Assembly: GCF_004349265.1 (NCBI RefSeq)
Contig: NZ_SMFL01000005.1
Location: 434,301-498,300 of the forward strand
DNA: 64,000 bases
From: Dyadobacter psychrotolerans
GTDB taxonomy: Bacteria; Bacteroidota; Bacteroidia; Cytophagales; Spirosomataceae
Direction: 5' to 3'
The notes below the pieces were generated by a model, which searched no databases, was not told the DNA's origin, and was given only the letters and a program-made list of their open reading frames with translations. Of the stretch, positions 53,144 through 61,989 are shown piece by piece. The position numbers and the translations under genes are program-made. Numbering within the stretch: the stretch's first letter is position 1; each line of letters opens with the position of its first letter.

Positions 53144-53710
53144 CTATTTTCTTTTTGCCCGTATCCTGCTAAGGGTATAGGGACGGATGTTTAGAAAATA
53201 GGCAATGTCCTGGAGAAGGATTCTGTTACAAGGAAAAAGCTGACAGAAGGCTGGGTAGGCTTTAACAGCCGGGAGTACCAAAAGCGCTGCACGCTGGTAC
53301 TGTTTTCTGCTGTCCTTGAAATGGATTTTCCGGCTGAGCTTGTATGTCTCGCTGAATGCGTGATAGGCAAATTCAATCTGCTTATTATGAATGGCCAGTA
53401 GTTGGCAATCCTCCAAAAGAACGATGTCTTCCAATGATTCCATGTTTTCCATGAACCCGCCTTTGGGAAGCACAATCTCATTTTCTTTCCAAAACCGGGT
53501 TACAACCTGTTTGCCATCTTCATCAAAATATCTGGACTTGATAAGGCCAGCCAGCACAAAGAAGGTCTGGCTGAATTTTTCTCCGCTTTTCAGCAGCGTT
53601 GTTCCCTTGGGAAAATCTTGCCGGATCACTGTTTTGTGAAGATAGTTTTTAAACTCACTACTTAGCGGTGTTAGTGCAGAGAGGTATTCGTTCAACTTTT
53701 TGGTGTCCAT
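53144..53710 (-). CDS. Crp/Fnr-family transcription regulator
   Basis: The 188-residue protein (start MDTKKLNEYLSALTPL at 53710; an ATG 30 bases upstream overlaps the previous gene) has a cyclic-nucleotide-binding beta roll (FPKGTTLLKSGEKFSQTFFVLAGLIKSRYFDEDG) and a short C-terminal helix-turn-helix (QDIAYFLNIRPYTLSRIRAKRK). The cNMP phosphate-binding residues of Crp are not obvious, so it may sense another ligand. It is downstream of the 53722-54924 gene in one operon and may regulate the SusCD or DUF6520 genes. Confidence 0.8.
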   Translation of the reverse strand: MDTKKLNEYLSALTPLSSEFKNYLHKTVIRQDFPKGTTLLKSGEKFSQTFFVLAGLIKSRYFDEDGKQVVTRFWKENEIVLPKGGFMENMESLEDIVLLEDCQLLAIHNKQIEFAYHAFSETYKLSRKIHFKDSRKQYQRAALLVLPAVKAYPAFCQLFPCNRILLQDIAYFLNIRPYTLSRIRAKRK

Positions 53711-53721
53711 ATTGGGTATGC

Positions 53722-54924
53722 TTAGTATTCTTTGATCCATTCAATGACACTTTCCAATGTCTTTATTAAAATTTCCTTGTCGCGCTGCTCGACCGAATAG
53801 GATTTGTTACGCATACTTTCCCAGGAAATATCCTGCTTTCTTGGCGTAGACAAATAGGGGGTAATACTTTGGTAGACCAGGTTTAGCGAGCGGGCTTTCA
53901 GGATCCGAAGCGAATCCATCGCCCTGAATAGAAGTCCGATCTGGTCAACAGACAAAAAGCAAAGTATCTTGAATCGTTCGGAAAGCGTGCCAGCTGGTGA
54001 GGGCGGGCTGTAATCCTGCAAAGGATTCACATCCCATTGGTGTTTCTTTTCCAGATACATGATCTCCTGGGCAAACCAGTTGCCGATCACTTTTTTTACA
54101 TCCGCATAGTTAGGGTTTAGTTTTACCCCAGGTTTGCGGTGCATCTGGTTGAATTCTTTATAGCATAGAAGAAGCTGTCTCATCTTGTCGCGGATTGGGC
54201 CATAGGCATTTATTTTCTGGGCGAGCTTCTGGGTGTAATAATTCATGAAAGACCGGCTGTTGAAATTCAGATAGACCAAAAGCTCAATCACGGCATCGTG
54301 TACCTTATCCTCCTCTTTGATATCATTTATTTTTTCAAGCCCTTTGATCACTTCTTTTTTATAGAATACTTCACGAAGTGAAATAGGGCGGTTCTGATTC
54401 TCGGCGTTGAAATTATTAAGCACACCCAGCAGAATATCAGTCAGGTTTTTATTTCCGACCCTTTGAATCAAACCTGGGCGGATAGAGTCAATTCTATGGG
54501 CCACTTCCTTTTTGATCTGGGTCAGGTAGGCGGCCGGGACACGCTCGTCCAAACTGATATATTCCCAGAAATGGTTTTCAATAAAAGTCAATAGCTCATC
54601 GACGCATCCAATGATGGTTTGAATGGTACTGATCATGACAGGATTTGAGCTCGTTAGTTTCAACGCATTTTCACAGGCCTGATCCAAAAGGATCACCAGC
54701 GTACTGTGGTGTTGTTTGATCAGGTGCTGGATTTTGCGTTTACTTGATACTGTAAATGTCTGCTGCTTGAGAAACGTTTTGTTTTTGTGGATTTCAGAAA
54801 CCGCCTTGGCAATTATCGTTTCGGCTTCTTTTTGTCCCAAAGCATCAACATTGGTTTTGGATGGATCCAATGTGAAGGTGATGATCAGGTCAAGCCATTC
54901 GAGCGTGTACTTTTTTTCTTGCAT
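53722..54924 (-). CDS. Hypothetical helical protein of the LanB/SusCD cargo region
   Basis: The protein is 400 residues from MQEKKYTLEWLDLIITF (54924). It is all helical, with no signal peptide and no motif that I recognise. A central part (KEVAHRIDSIRPGLIQRVGNKNLTDILLGVLNNFNAENQNRPISLREVF) and a C-terminal Trp-ending segment (ESVIEWIKEY) may be conserved. It precedes the Crp-type regulator by 11 bases and its ATG lies 199 bases below the hairpin at 55123-55155. A regulatory or scaffold role in the cargo is possible. Confidence 0.5.
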   Translation of the reverse strand: MQEKKYTLEWLDLIITFTLDPSKTNVDALGQKEAETIIAKAVSEIHKNKTFLKQQTFTVSSKRKIQHLIKQHHSTLVILLDQACENALKLTSSNPVMISTIQTIIGCVDELLTFIENHFWEYISLDERVPAAYLTQIKKEVAHRIDSIRPGLIQRVGNKNLTDILLGVLNNFNAENQNRPISLREVFYKKEVIKGLEKINDIKEEDKVHDAVIELLVYLNFNSRSFMNYYTQKLAQKINAYGPIRDKMRQLLLCYKEFNQMHRKPGVKLNPNYADVKKVIGNWFAQEIMYLEKKHQWDVNPLQDYSPPSPAGTLSERFKILCFLSVDQIGLLFRAMDSLRILKARSLNLVYQSITPYLSTPRKQDISWESMRNKSYSVEQRDKEILIKTLESVIEWIKEY

Positions 54925-55122
54925 AATACGCTGAGTGTTTAATAAATAAATTTTATCAGCGAGAAGGGATATGACTTTGCACAGGAAGCACAAAATCCTG
55001 AGGTAATCTTTAAGGTCCTAGTTTTTGGTTTGAAACCACTAAATCCAGGGACAAAGCACTCTTTTTTGGGACGAAAAAGGATACAATATTGATTTCAGAT
55101 CCGATTTAGTAGACAGAAACAA

Positions 55123-55155
55123 CAAGACCCATAGCCAATTTTGCCATGGGTCTTG
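55123..55155 (-). terminator. Terminator at the end of the LanB operon
   Basis: CAAGACCCAT (55123-55132) pairs with ATGGGTCTTG (55146-55155) around a 13-base loop. It starts 6 bases after the stop of the 48-residue peptide gene and is followed on the minus strand by TTGTTTCT. Confidence 0.75.
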
Positions 55156-55160
55156 CTGTT

Positions 55161-55307
55161 TTAACGTTTGCCTTGTTTTAGAATCGTACTAATAATGGTG
55201 CAGGTTGTAATACCATCCAGATTTCTGAGGGCTGGCTGATCCAGCCAGATGCTCCCTGTGTAAAATGCAACAGGATACTTTTTGATTTTCAGGTCCTTTT
55301 TCATCAT
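55161..55307 (-). CDS. 48-residue peptide, candidate RiPP precursor of the LanB operon
   Basis: The gene starts at ATGATG (55307, 55304) and encodes MMKKDLKIKKYPVAF, then a second part LDQPALRNLDG followed by ITTCTIISTILKQGKR. The first half is basic. The LDxxxLRNLDG stretch is like the Leu-rich leader end of Bacteroidota bacteriocin-type precursors (x-L-x-x-L-x-G). The last 15 residues hold four Thr, one Ser and one Cys, so dehydration by LanB and one lanthionine or thioether is chemically possible. It is the last gene after the LytS-type kinase and ends at a terminator. The assignment is inference; no homologue search was possible. Confidence 0.45.
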   Translation of the reverse strand: MMKKDLKIKKYPVAFYTGSIWLDQPALRNLDGITTCTIISTILKQGKR

Positions 55308-55399
55308 TGAGTTGTTTTGGTGGGTAGATTTATTTTCAACTTCCCAAAACAATATTTCACAGCCCTGATTTAAAAACCATTGGTATTAAGCGGCTGGTA

Positions 55400-56569
55400 T
55401 CAGGTTGGAATGCCAAGTTCGTCCCTATGATCCGGGACGAATGGCATGTAAAGCTCCATTTCAAAACTTCGTTCTAAATTTTTGCTTTGAAGCTTGTATC
55501 GTCCGGCAAAATTATGTTCCAGGATTCTCTCAATGTTTACGAGACCGATTCCGGAATATTTCTGCTGTCTGACAGCTGTCGAGTTAACCGGTTTGCTGTT
55601 ACTGATCTGAAACCTAACCCCTTTTTCTTCGGCACTTAATCCGATCTTAATCCAGTTATCATCAAGTGGACTTCCCACGGAATGTTTAAAGGCATTCTCT
55701 GTCAGCGTAAAAAGAATCAGAGAAAGAATTTTCTGCTCAGGCTTGATTATGCCTTGCTGCTGGAAAGTTACTTCTGGGCAGATCCCTCTTCGCATTTTTT
55801 CAAGTTCCAGATAACTTTGGATGCTGTACAGCTCGTCTTGCAAAGGAATGGATTCATTTCTTGTGTCATAGACATTATGGCGAAGCAGATCCGAAAGCTT
55901 TCGAATGTAGAAGGCGGACTGCTTGGAAACCGGTTCTACCTGCGCGTAAGCTGCATTGATCATATTGTAAATTAAATGCGGAGCCAGGGTGGCTCTAAGG
56001 TTTTTTAGTTCCGCGCGGATGACCTCATTTTCTGCACTGAGTTTTAGCGCATTTTGCCGGTTGCCGTATTTTGCCATCTTTAATCCGAGCGGAAGAAACA
56101 GCAGCTGCATTTCCATCATATCATAAGAGAAGATCAAAAAATCGGCGCTTTTATCGAAAGCCATTTGCTGGATATATAAACTACCTATGCCATAAAACAC
56201 GGGAGATAAATTCCTTAGCCCGTATAAATAATCGATCAAAAGAAAGTTAAGCGTCGTAACGATATGCATTAAAATCAGCGATGAGAGAAGGCTGAGTGCA
56301 TAAAGGGAAAATGGCCTTACCCGCTTTTTTAAAAAGTTAAATATCCACTCATAACAATAAAAAATGGGTATCATTCTTAAATAATGAAGAAGGTACGCCA
56401 TCCTGAGTGGAGCTGATAACAGCTCGCTTCTAAAAGCGGGTACAAAGTAAAGCAGGTGCGAAGCCACAAACAGCAGCCAGAAAATCCCGTGCAGCAGGAT
56501 TTTTTGACTCAGTGGCTCATCTTCATAGCGGAACCTGATGCTTAAAAAGCGGTAGCGTCTGTCATCCAT
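55400..56569 (-). CDS. LytS/YehU-type sensor histidine kinase
   Basis: The protein is about 389 residues from MDDRRYRFLSIRFRY (56569), overlapping the regulator gene by 8 bases. It has several membrane helices in the first 165 residues, followed by a His_kinase domain with the His in RATLAPHLIYNMINAAY (normally NPHFLFN), and an HATPase domain with LFTLTENAFKHS and YSGIGLVNIERIL. It senses an unknown signal at the membrane and phosphorylates the LytTR regulator upstream. The weakly conserved H-box (APHLIYN) is noteworthy. It is co-transcribed with LanB and the peptide gene. Confidence 0.85.
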   Translation of the reverse strand: MDDRRYRFLSIRFRYEDEPLSQKILLHGIFWLLFVASHLLYFVPAFRSELLSAPLRMAYLLHYLRMIPIFYCYEWIFNFLKKRVRPFSLYALSLLSSLILMHIVTTLNFLLIDYLYGLRNLSPVFYGIGSLYIQQMAFDKSADFLIFSYDMMEMQLLFLPLGLKMAKYGNRQNALKLSAENEVIRAELKNLRATLAPHLIYNMINAAYAQVEPVSKQSAFYIRKLSDLLRHNVYDTRNESIPLQDELYSIQSYLELEKMRRGICPEVTFQQQGIIKPEQKILSLILFTLTENAFKHSVGSPLDDNWIKIGLSAEEKGVRFQISNSKPVNSTAVRQQKYSGIGLVNIERILEHNFAGRYKLQSKNLERSFEMELYMPFVPDHRDELGIPT

Positions 56570-57350
56570 TGAAAGTAAGTTTAGCCAGCACAAGTGCTCT
56601 TAAATCTTTGGATACTTTGACGCGGTAGTTGTTGTTCATCAACATTTCGTTACCCTCCATTTCAATAAAGGCCAGACGGTTCACTATAAACGAGCGGTTG
56701 GTGGTAATGAAAAGTGAGCTGGGAAGACGACTCATCATGACTGAAATCGGGATCCGGCAATACCGGACAATGTCCCCGATATATATTTTTACATAATTTT
56801 TTGCGCCTTCCACAAAGGTTACGTCGGCATAAGGAATCTGAACGATCCGTCCGTCCACCTTAACAATCATGGTGTCTTTGTGAAAAACTGGAAATTTTCC
56901 CTGAGAATCGTCGCCGCTTTCAAGATCAATCTCAAAACCAGTTAAAACGGGCTGAACCGGCATAAACGCGGAATTATTTATGATTTCACGCTGCTGTCTG
57001 ACCCGGTAAACTGTGGAAATGAACTCTTCGAAATAAATGGGTTTTAAAAGGAACCCTTTGACCGCATAGCCATACCCATCGACAGCAAAATTCTGGTGTG
57101 CTGTGGTGAGAATCACAGAAGCAGTCAGCGTCTTTAAAAGATCCAACACTCTGAGCCCGCTCAGATCAGGCATTTCGACATCGAGAAAAAGAATGTCGGG
57201 CTTTAATATCGGAATCTTGTCAAGTGCATCTAAACCCAGGTATGCACCTTCAATAGGGGATAGACCGGGAACCCGGTCTATGTACTGGTTTAAAACCTGA
57301 TGGGCAGGTTTTTCGTCATCAACGATCATGCAGGTGACCGCATTTTTCAT
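56562..57350 (-). CDS. LytTR-family response regulator
   Basis: The protein is about 262 residues from MKNAVTCMIVDDEKPAH (57350); ATGs 12 and 18 bases upstream are alternatives. It has a receiver with Asp57 (ILFLDVEMP) and Lys103 (LLKPI), and a C-terminal LytTR DNA-binding domain (VKVDGRIVQIPYADVTFVEGAKNYVKIY ... RSFIVNR). It is translated 91 bases after the LanB stop and overlaps the kinase. Such regulators often control peptide secretion or quorum-type circuits, so autoinduction by the modified peptide is possible. Confidence 0.9.
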   Translation of the reverse strand: MKNAVTCMIVDDEKPAHQVLNQYIDRVPGLSPIEGAYLGLDALDKIPILKPDILFLDVEMPDLSGLRVLDLLKTLTASVILTTAHQNFAVDGYGYAVKGFLLKPIYFEEFISTVYRVRQQREIINNSAFMPVQPVLTGFEIDLESGDDSQGKFPVFHKDTMIVKVDGRIVQIPYADVTFVEGAKNYVKIYIGDIVRYCRIPISVMMSRLPSSLFITTNRSFIVNRLAFIEMEGNEMLMNNNYRVKVSKDLRALVLAKLTFNG

Positions 57351-57458
57351 TTGATCTTCCATTGTCAATTGGTGTTATGAGAGTGAATAACATTCAATCA
57401 GATAGAAGGAGGTTAGTACAATTTATGAATCTACCGGTTACTTAAAAAATGATTTTAC

Positions 57459-60400
57459 TCAGTTTTTAGCCGTTTTTTCTAAATTCAAAACCATGTCGTA
57501 ATATTTCTTTAGAAAGTGATAAATGATCCATTCCTGTTTTCTATGCATCTGATTAAACCAGCGGTTTAAAAATAGATGCATCAGGTGGGCAATGGTTTCG
57601 ATTATATCCTGAGATGAAGTGACCATCTCTTCAATGAAAGTGCAGCGCAAAAAATCAGAAAGGTGATCAAAATGTGCTGTGAACGGCTCGATTCCGTTTG
57701 ATAGATCCTTTTTTGTGTCCAAAAATGAAAGGATCGCGTTTTTATGCGTCCTGTATTTTTGATCTAAAAGAACAAGATCGTCCACGGATGCATTAAACTC
57801 ACTGCTAAAATCATCATGCAGTCTTTTGATTAATGAGAATTTTTCAATGTTGGTAAGACCAGCACTATTTAAAAGGCTAACACATCCTCGTAAAGCCAAA
57901 AGCCAGCGAAGATCCGGATTGTGGTTTTCAGTTAATAAACGCAGGGATTTGCATGTAAGGTAACTGTCTATATAAAACATCATTTCCATTTTGATGTAAG
58001 CCAGCAGCTTGTAACGGTCAATCTCGCGCTTGTACTGATCAACTGTAAATGCGCTGATGAGTCCATTTTCCAGATACGGCTGAACCGTTTTTTGAAAAGT
58101 AGTTAATAGACCATTCCATGAGATTTTACTTTCATTCATATGAAAACGGATGCGCAGGTGTGGTTTTGGATCGTAGTAACGTATAAAAAACCATTTTTCA
58201 AGTTCACCTCTGCGTTCAAGCGACTCACAGAAAGGTTCTATAATTTTAGAAAGAAGAAAGTCGGAGGCCTGCTCACTGCAATAGAGCTTCACATAAAGCC
58301 ACTCGCTTCCCAAGTGAAAGACTGCTGGAGTGTATTGTATTTTAACCAGGCTTTTCAGTGCTGGCTTCTCTATGGGGTTCAGAAAGGGGATAATCACTTC
58401 ACTGGCCAGACTATTTCCCTTCTCAGAAAGAAATCCCATGGCTTCGGTTTCAAGGTATTCTGTTAGTTTCAAAGGGCTGCTTTTTTTTAGGTAGTCTTCC
58501 AGTATTTGAAGAGAAAAAAGACTTTGCCCATCGATCAGAAGCTCGTTATCACCCTGCTGGATTTGAAAATACTTGGGTAGTTTTTTCCTGGCCGCGAGCG
58601 CTGCCCAGGCACTGAGCTGGTCTTCACTTTTAGCCATAACCGTTTCGAATTCATCCCAATCCAAACGCCAACTGGCTTTTTGGAGGATCAAGTGTTTATA
58701 GGTGACTCTGGGTAAAAAAGATTCATTTGAAAAATCACCCCAGTCCCAGCCCATACTGGCACTGTCAGACTGCTGGGCAAGCTCGCATAGAAATCGGTAA
58801 AACGGTAAACCGTTTGTATAATAATGAGCGCTGGTCAGTCTTGGGATAATTCTTTTATCAAGGCGCTTGCAGCTCAGAATAATTTGCCTGCCATCAGGCG
58901 AGCTTACCAAAAGCTCACTAGTTTGGATCTGGCTAGAACGCGGCAAACTGCTATGTGACAGGTAGGGAATCTCATAGGATAACAGAGACGGCCGGTTGAC
59001 AACTTTTAAGACCTGTGGGCTCGGGACGTGGCAGATTTCAGCAAAGATCATATCGGGATTCTGAGCCTCCGCAAGCTGCACGACATTTTCAAGCTGCTTT
59101 TTGAGATCCGGATCAGACTGGGCAAAGCGGCTCATTAGGTTCAATCCTGATGGGCCTGCTATCGCTTTTAAATCAAAGGAAAATTTGCCTTTGTCAAAAT
59201 CTGACTGCGTGCCGTTAATAACACCTCCAAACACATAAAAGCTTTCAGGCAGCGGAATATGTTTTTCATTTTCGAATAGTACAATATCCTTAGCCGTTAA
59301 CTCGTAGGCCATGCTACCGGTTGCATTCGTTTTTTCAAGGATACTTTGTTGAAAATTGGAAAGCGGGGTGTCAACCTGCTTACTGGTTTCTTGGGAAGCG
59401 GGCTGGGTTAAGCCGGTCAAAAGTGTCAGACTGCTACTGACAGCGGGTTGGAGTGTTCCGTAGCCAATACCACTTGCGAGATCCAGCACGGGCAAAAGGG
59501 GCACGGGTTTGTTTCCAAAATGCGTAAATAACCGGCTGGCAAATTCTGCCAGTTCCGGATTTTTCGTTTGACTTGTAAGAAATGCCAGCTCCTTGATTTC
59601 TGATGCCAACATATTCACGATACTGCGGCTTATTTCACAGGCACTGGTGCGGAAAGCTAAGTCAGTTTGAACAAAACTTTTGTCAGGCGCCATTACGCCG
59701 GCCGTTTCAAAGTGAGATTTTAGGGACTGCTGGATCGTGAAGGCGCCTGACCCATTTTTAATAAGTGCCTGGATTTTCTGTATCTTTTCAAGATGCTCTT
59801 CACATCCGGTCATGTTTTTGAGCTCTTTTTCGATACGCTGTAAATAATTCTCACCGGTAGCGTTCATTTCAAAGCTGCTGACAAAAAACTGGGACTCGAT
59901 CAAAGAATCTACAAACGTCTTTGCCATCTTCTTTCCGACGTTGTATTGGCGTAGAATTTCATTTAATTCTGTTACTGTCCGCCCGTCTTTTGCATGCTCT
60001 AATAACCTTGCCAGATACCGGTTTGACTTAATGGCAGATAAGCCCAGCGTTTTACCATCGGCCTGCCGCTCGATGTAACGGTAAGAATCCATGATTTGGT
60101 AATGCGAAGTGTTGGGAAAGAATTTCAATTGGCTGATTATCCCAGGCGATTGAAGGATTTGATTGACCAGCTGCCAACAGATTTCTGCATCTATTTTTGT
60201 GTGAAGATGCAAACTGTTTTCGCCATCGAAACGAATCCTTGTATTTTCAGTGATGGCTCCCAAACTGTATCCTGCAAATAATCCGAAAGGGGTACACCGG
60301 GTGCTCATACGGATCAGGTATTTGTAAAGGGTATTTAAAAGGTCTTCTTTCCCGTTTTGCAGCTCATCATTTTGCAGCCGCAATACCTGCTGATACAGCA

Positions 60401-60566
60401 CAGGTGAAGCCTGGTGCAGGGCGTGTTGCAGCAAAGGATCTGAATAGATGAGCCTTAAATACGATTCAAAGGCCAACGGGTCATTACCGACTGCTTTTTG
60501 AAAGCTAAAAAAGAAATCTGTTGAAAGAAGTGGCCTTCGCAGCATAAAAAAGTTTTGTGGTGTCAT
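57459..60566 (-). CDS. Lantibiotic dehydratase LanB (class I), full length
   Basis: The 1035-residue protein has the LanB N-terminal glutamylation domain (Lant_dehydr_N, about 1-700) with the conserved motif R-M-S-T-R-C-T-P-F-G-L-F-A-G at residues 86-99. Its C-terminal elimination domain (SpaB_C/thiopeptide-type, about 740-1030) begins near VFHLGSEWLYVKLYC and contains EKWFFIRYYDPKPHLRIRFH. The length fits a complete enzyme, which dehydrates Ser/Thr of a precursor peptide using glutamyl-tRNA. No LanC cyclase is encoded nearby. It is the first clear gene of the operon LanB-LytTR-LytS-peptide. Confidence 0.92.
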   Translation of the reverse strand: MTPQNFFMLRRPLLSTDFFFSFQKAVGNDPLAFESYLRLIYSDPLLQHALHQASPVLYQQVLRLQNDELQNGKEDLLNTLYKYLIRMSTRCTPFGLFAGYSLGAITENTRIRFDGENSLHLHTKIDAEICWQLVNQILQSPGIISQLKFFPNTSHYQIMDSYRYIERQADGKTLGLSAIKSNRYLARLLEHAKDGRTVTELNEILRQYNVGKKMAKTFVDSLIESQFFVSSFEMNATGENYLQRIEKELKNMTGCEEHLEKIQKIQALIKNGSGAFTIQQSLKSHFETAGVMAPDKSFVQTDLAFRTSACEISRSIVNMLASEIKELAFLTSQTKNPELAEFASRLFTHFGNKPVPLLPVLDLASGIGYGTLQPAVSSSLTLLTGLTQPASQETSKQVDTPLSNFQQSILEKTNATGSMAYELTAKDIVLFENEKHIPLPESFYVFGGVINGTQSDFDKGKFSFDLKAIAGPSGLNLMSRFAQSDPDLKKQLENVVQLAEAQNPDMIFAEICHVPSPQVLKVVNRPSLLSYEIPYLSHSSLPRSSQIQTSELLVSSPDGRQIILSCKRLDKRIIPRLTSAHYYTNGLPFYRFLCELAQQSDSASMGWDWGDFSNESFLPRVTYKHLILQKASWRLDWDEFETVMAKSEDQLSAWAALAARKKLPKYFQIQQGDNELLIDGQSLFSLQILEDYLKKSSPLKLTEYLETEAMGFLSEKGNSLASEVIIPFLNPIEKPALKSLVKIQYTPAVFHLGSEWLYVKLYCSEQASDFLLSKIIEPFCESLERRGELEKWFFIRYYDPKPHLRIRFHMNESKISWNGLLTTFQKTVQPYLENGLISAFTVDQYKREIDRYKLLAYIKMEMMFYIDSYLTCKSLRLLTENHNPDLRWLLALRGCVSLLNSAGLTNIEKFSLIKRLHDDFSSEFNASVDDLVLLDQKYRTHKNAILSFLDTKKDLSNGIEPFTAHFDHLSDFLRCTFIEEMVTSSQDIIETIAHLMHLFLNRWFNQMHRKQEWIIYHFLKKYYDMVLNLEKTAKN

Positions 60567-60568
60567 AA

Positions 60569-60751
60569 TCAGGTTTGATTGGTGTCATGGATCCAATCAA
60601 ATTCGTCATGTGCCAGATGCGTCTCAATTATTTGGGAAAAAAGGGCCAAATCCCGGTACGAAAGTGCCTGCGTGTATTTCGTCCCAGGCAATTTGGTACA
60701 AAAAGAAAATTGGGTAAAGCTTGCTGAAATGTAATTCTGAAGAGTCCTGAC
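60569..60751 (-). CDS. Small open frame or truncated gene just upstream of LanB
   Basis: A 60-codon frame with coding-like composition ends with a TGA only 2 bases before the LanB ATG. It reads VRTLQNYISASFTQFSFC, then TKLPGTKYTQALSYRDLALF, then SQIIETHLAHDEFDWIHDTNQT. No ATG or GTG opens it; a TTG at 60691 would give 40 residues. It may be a 3' remnant of a deleted gene or a leader ORF coupled to LanB. A TACCTTTG promoter box lies at 60771-60764 just upstream. Confidence 0.4.
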   Translation of the reverse strand, partial: VRTLQNYISASFTQFSFCTKLPGTKYTQALSYRDLALFSQIIETHLAHDEFDWIHDTNQT

Positions 60752-60763
60752 TTAATTAGGCCA

Positions 60764-60771
60764 CAAAGGTA
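60764..60771 (-). promoter_or_regulatory. Candidate -7 box of the LanB operon promoter
   Basis: TACCTTTG on the minus strand is an exact match to TAnnTTTG. A -33 TTTG at the usual distance is not obvious, so the promoter may be weak or activator-dependent, perhaps through the LytTR regulator. Confidence 0.45.
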
Positions 60772-60790
60772 GGCTCACTCAGCGCTGGAA

Positions 60791-60876
60791 CGTCCATGAA
60801 ATTCCGGCATAAACACTGGGCTCCCACGCAGGCATTCCATGCCGGAGCTTTCCTTTATTCCGTTGCTTCATGGGCG
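60791..60876 (+). ncRNA. Nested hairpin leader upstream of radC
   Basis: CGTCCATGAA (60791-60800) can pair with TTCATGGGCG (60867-60876), and inside it TCCGGCAT (60803-60810) pairs with ATGCCGGA (60839-60846). Alternatives GGCTCC/GGAGCT (60819-60824/60844-60849) and GGCAT/ATGCC exclude the inner helix. Two mutually exclusive folds suggest a regulatory leader for radC. Confidence 0.45.
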
Positions 60877-60936
60877 TTAGCGTCCTTCGCCAATCAGGGC
60901 ACCATAATCAATTCATAAACCTTAAATTCAAATGTT

Positions 60937-61410
60937 ATGGAAAATGGTGCTAACGTTTCAACAATTTATCAGTTTGCAGAGATTGAACTGGTTTACAAAA
61001 ATCATGTTAAATCAAGCGAGCGTTTTAAAATCGCACGATCGCATGATGCCTACTCGGTTTTAAAACAATCCTGGGATGAAAATAAAATCGGGTTTGTCGA
61101 GCAGTTTAAAATTATTCTCATAGACCGGGCTAATAAGGTACTTGGCTTCTATGAAGTTTGCCAGGGTGGAACCTGCGGCGTTGTAGTAGACTTAAAGCTG
61201 ATTTTTGCAGCGGCTTTAAAAGCAAGTGCACACGGGATAATCCTGGCACATAACCATCCTTCCGGAAACCTGACAGCCAGTGAAGCAGATAGACAAGTTA
61301 CCGCAAGAATAAAAAAGGCGGGACAGCTGCTGGATATTTTGGTAATGGACCATATCATCATAACCAGTGAAGGATATTATTCCTTTGTTGATCAGGGTGA
61401 AATGCCCTAA
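60937..61410 (+). CDS. radC: RadC/JAB-domain protein
   Basis: The 157-residue protein is a single JAB1/MPN-like RadC domain with the metal-binding motif LAHNHPSGNLTASEAD (H-x-H-x7-S-x2-D). RadC proteins are common on mobile elements and once linked to repair; the present view is that the role is uncertain. It is shorter than chromosomal RadC, which has an N-terminal HhH domain, so this is the mobile-element version. It is transcribed toward the bidirectional terminator. Confidence 0.92.
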   Translation: MENGANVSTIYQFAEIELVYKNHVKSSERFKIARSHDAYSVLKQSWDENKIGFVEQFKIILIDRANKVLGFYEVCQGGTCGVVVDLKLIFAAALKASAHGIILAHNHPSGNLTASEADRQVTARIKKAGQLLDILVMDHIIITSEGYYSFVDQGEMP

Positions 61411-61415
61411 AAAAT

Positions 61416-61456
61416 AAGCGGAAAACCGTAGGTCAGAAACCTACGGTTTTCCGCTT
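61416..61456. terminator. Bidirectional terminator between convergent genes
   Basis: AAGCGGAAAACCGTAGGT (61416-61433) pairs exactly (18 bp) with the reverse copy at 61439-61456 around a 5-base loop. It follows radC and the convergent minus gene ending at 61481. Confidence 0.9.
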
Positions 61457-61480
61457 TAATAACATGACAATCTGCACAAT

Positions 61481-61771
61481 TTACGGAGCCGTCACCAGGG
61501 CTTTCAGTTTTTGACTCAGCAGATCTAGTCCCGACTTTTCAAGGCAGTCTTTTGAGATTCCAAAAAGAAGCTCGCTGAACTGCTTTGAAATGTTTTCAGG
61601 CAAACTTGGAAGTCCGGCTTTCCCTGTCTCATCTGAACCCTTCTCAATCGCGTGGCAGAGAATGAGAACGGCTTTACGCGAAATCTTCAAATCGATCTTT
61701 ACGATCTCATCCATGCCAGGGCTGCAAAGCAGCGTATCATAGACCCTGGCTATTTCAATTTTCGAATCCAT
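61481..61771 (-). CDS. Hypothetical protein
   Basis: The 96-residue protein (MDSKIEIARVYDTLLCSPGMDEIVKIDLKISRKAVLILCHAIEKG) is helical and soluble, with no membrane helix. Small proteins like this are common between radC and the mob genes of Bacteroidota elements, but I recognise no family. It is transcribed away from the mob genes. Confidence 0.55.
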   Translation of the reverse strand: MDSKIEIARVYDTLLCSPGMDEIVKIDLKISRKAVLILCHAIEKGSDETGKAGLPSLPENISKQFSELLFGISKDCLEKSGLDLLSQKLKALVTAP

Positions 61772-61989
61772 ATAAAAGGCGTTTATGTGAGCAATATTAC
61801 CGGCCGTAAAATTAGGTCAGACCGCCTAATTGGACCTAAGCAATAAACGGTTAGCATACCTTAAAACAGCTCGCTGTTTTTAAATTGCCAGTGTGGAAGA
61901 AAGGACGTGCAGCACTCTTCCTTGACGGACTACATCCTAATAATTGATACTGAAAGTGCCTGCCAAACTTAAAAAAATACAGGAGCGAA

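Noticed and set aside
55161..60566. LanC cyclase or class II LanM
   Set aside because: I looked for a cyclase-like zinc site (GWCYG, CHG) in all nearby proteins and found none; the only modifying enzyme is LanB.
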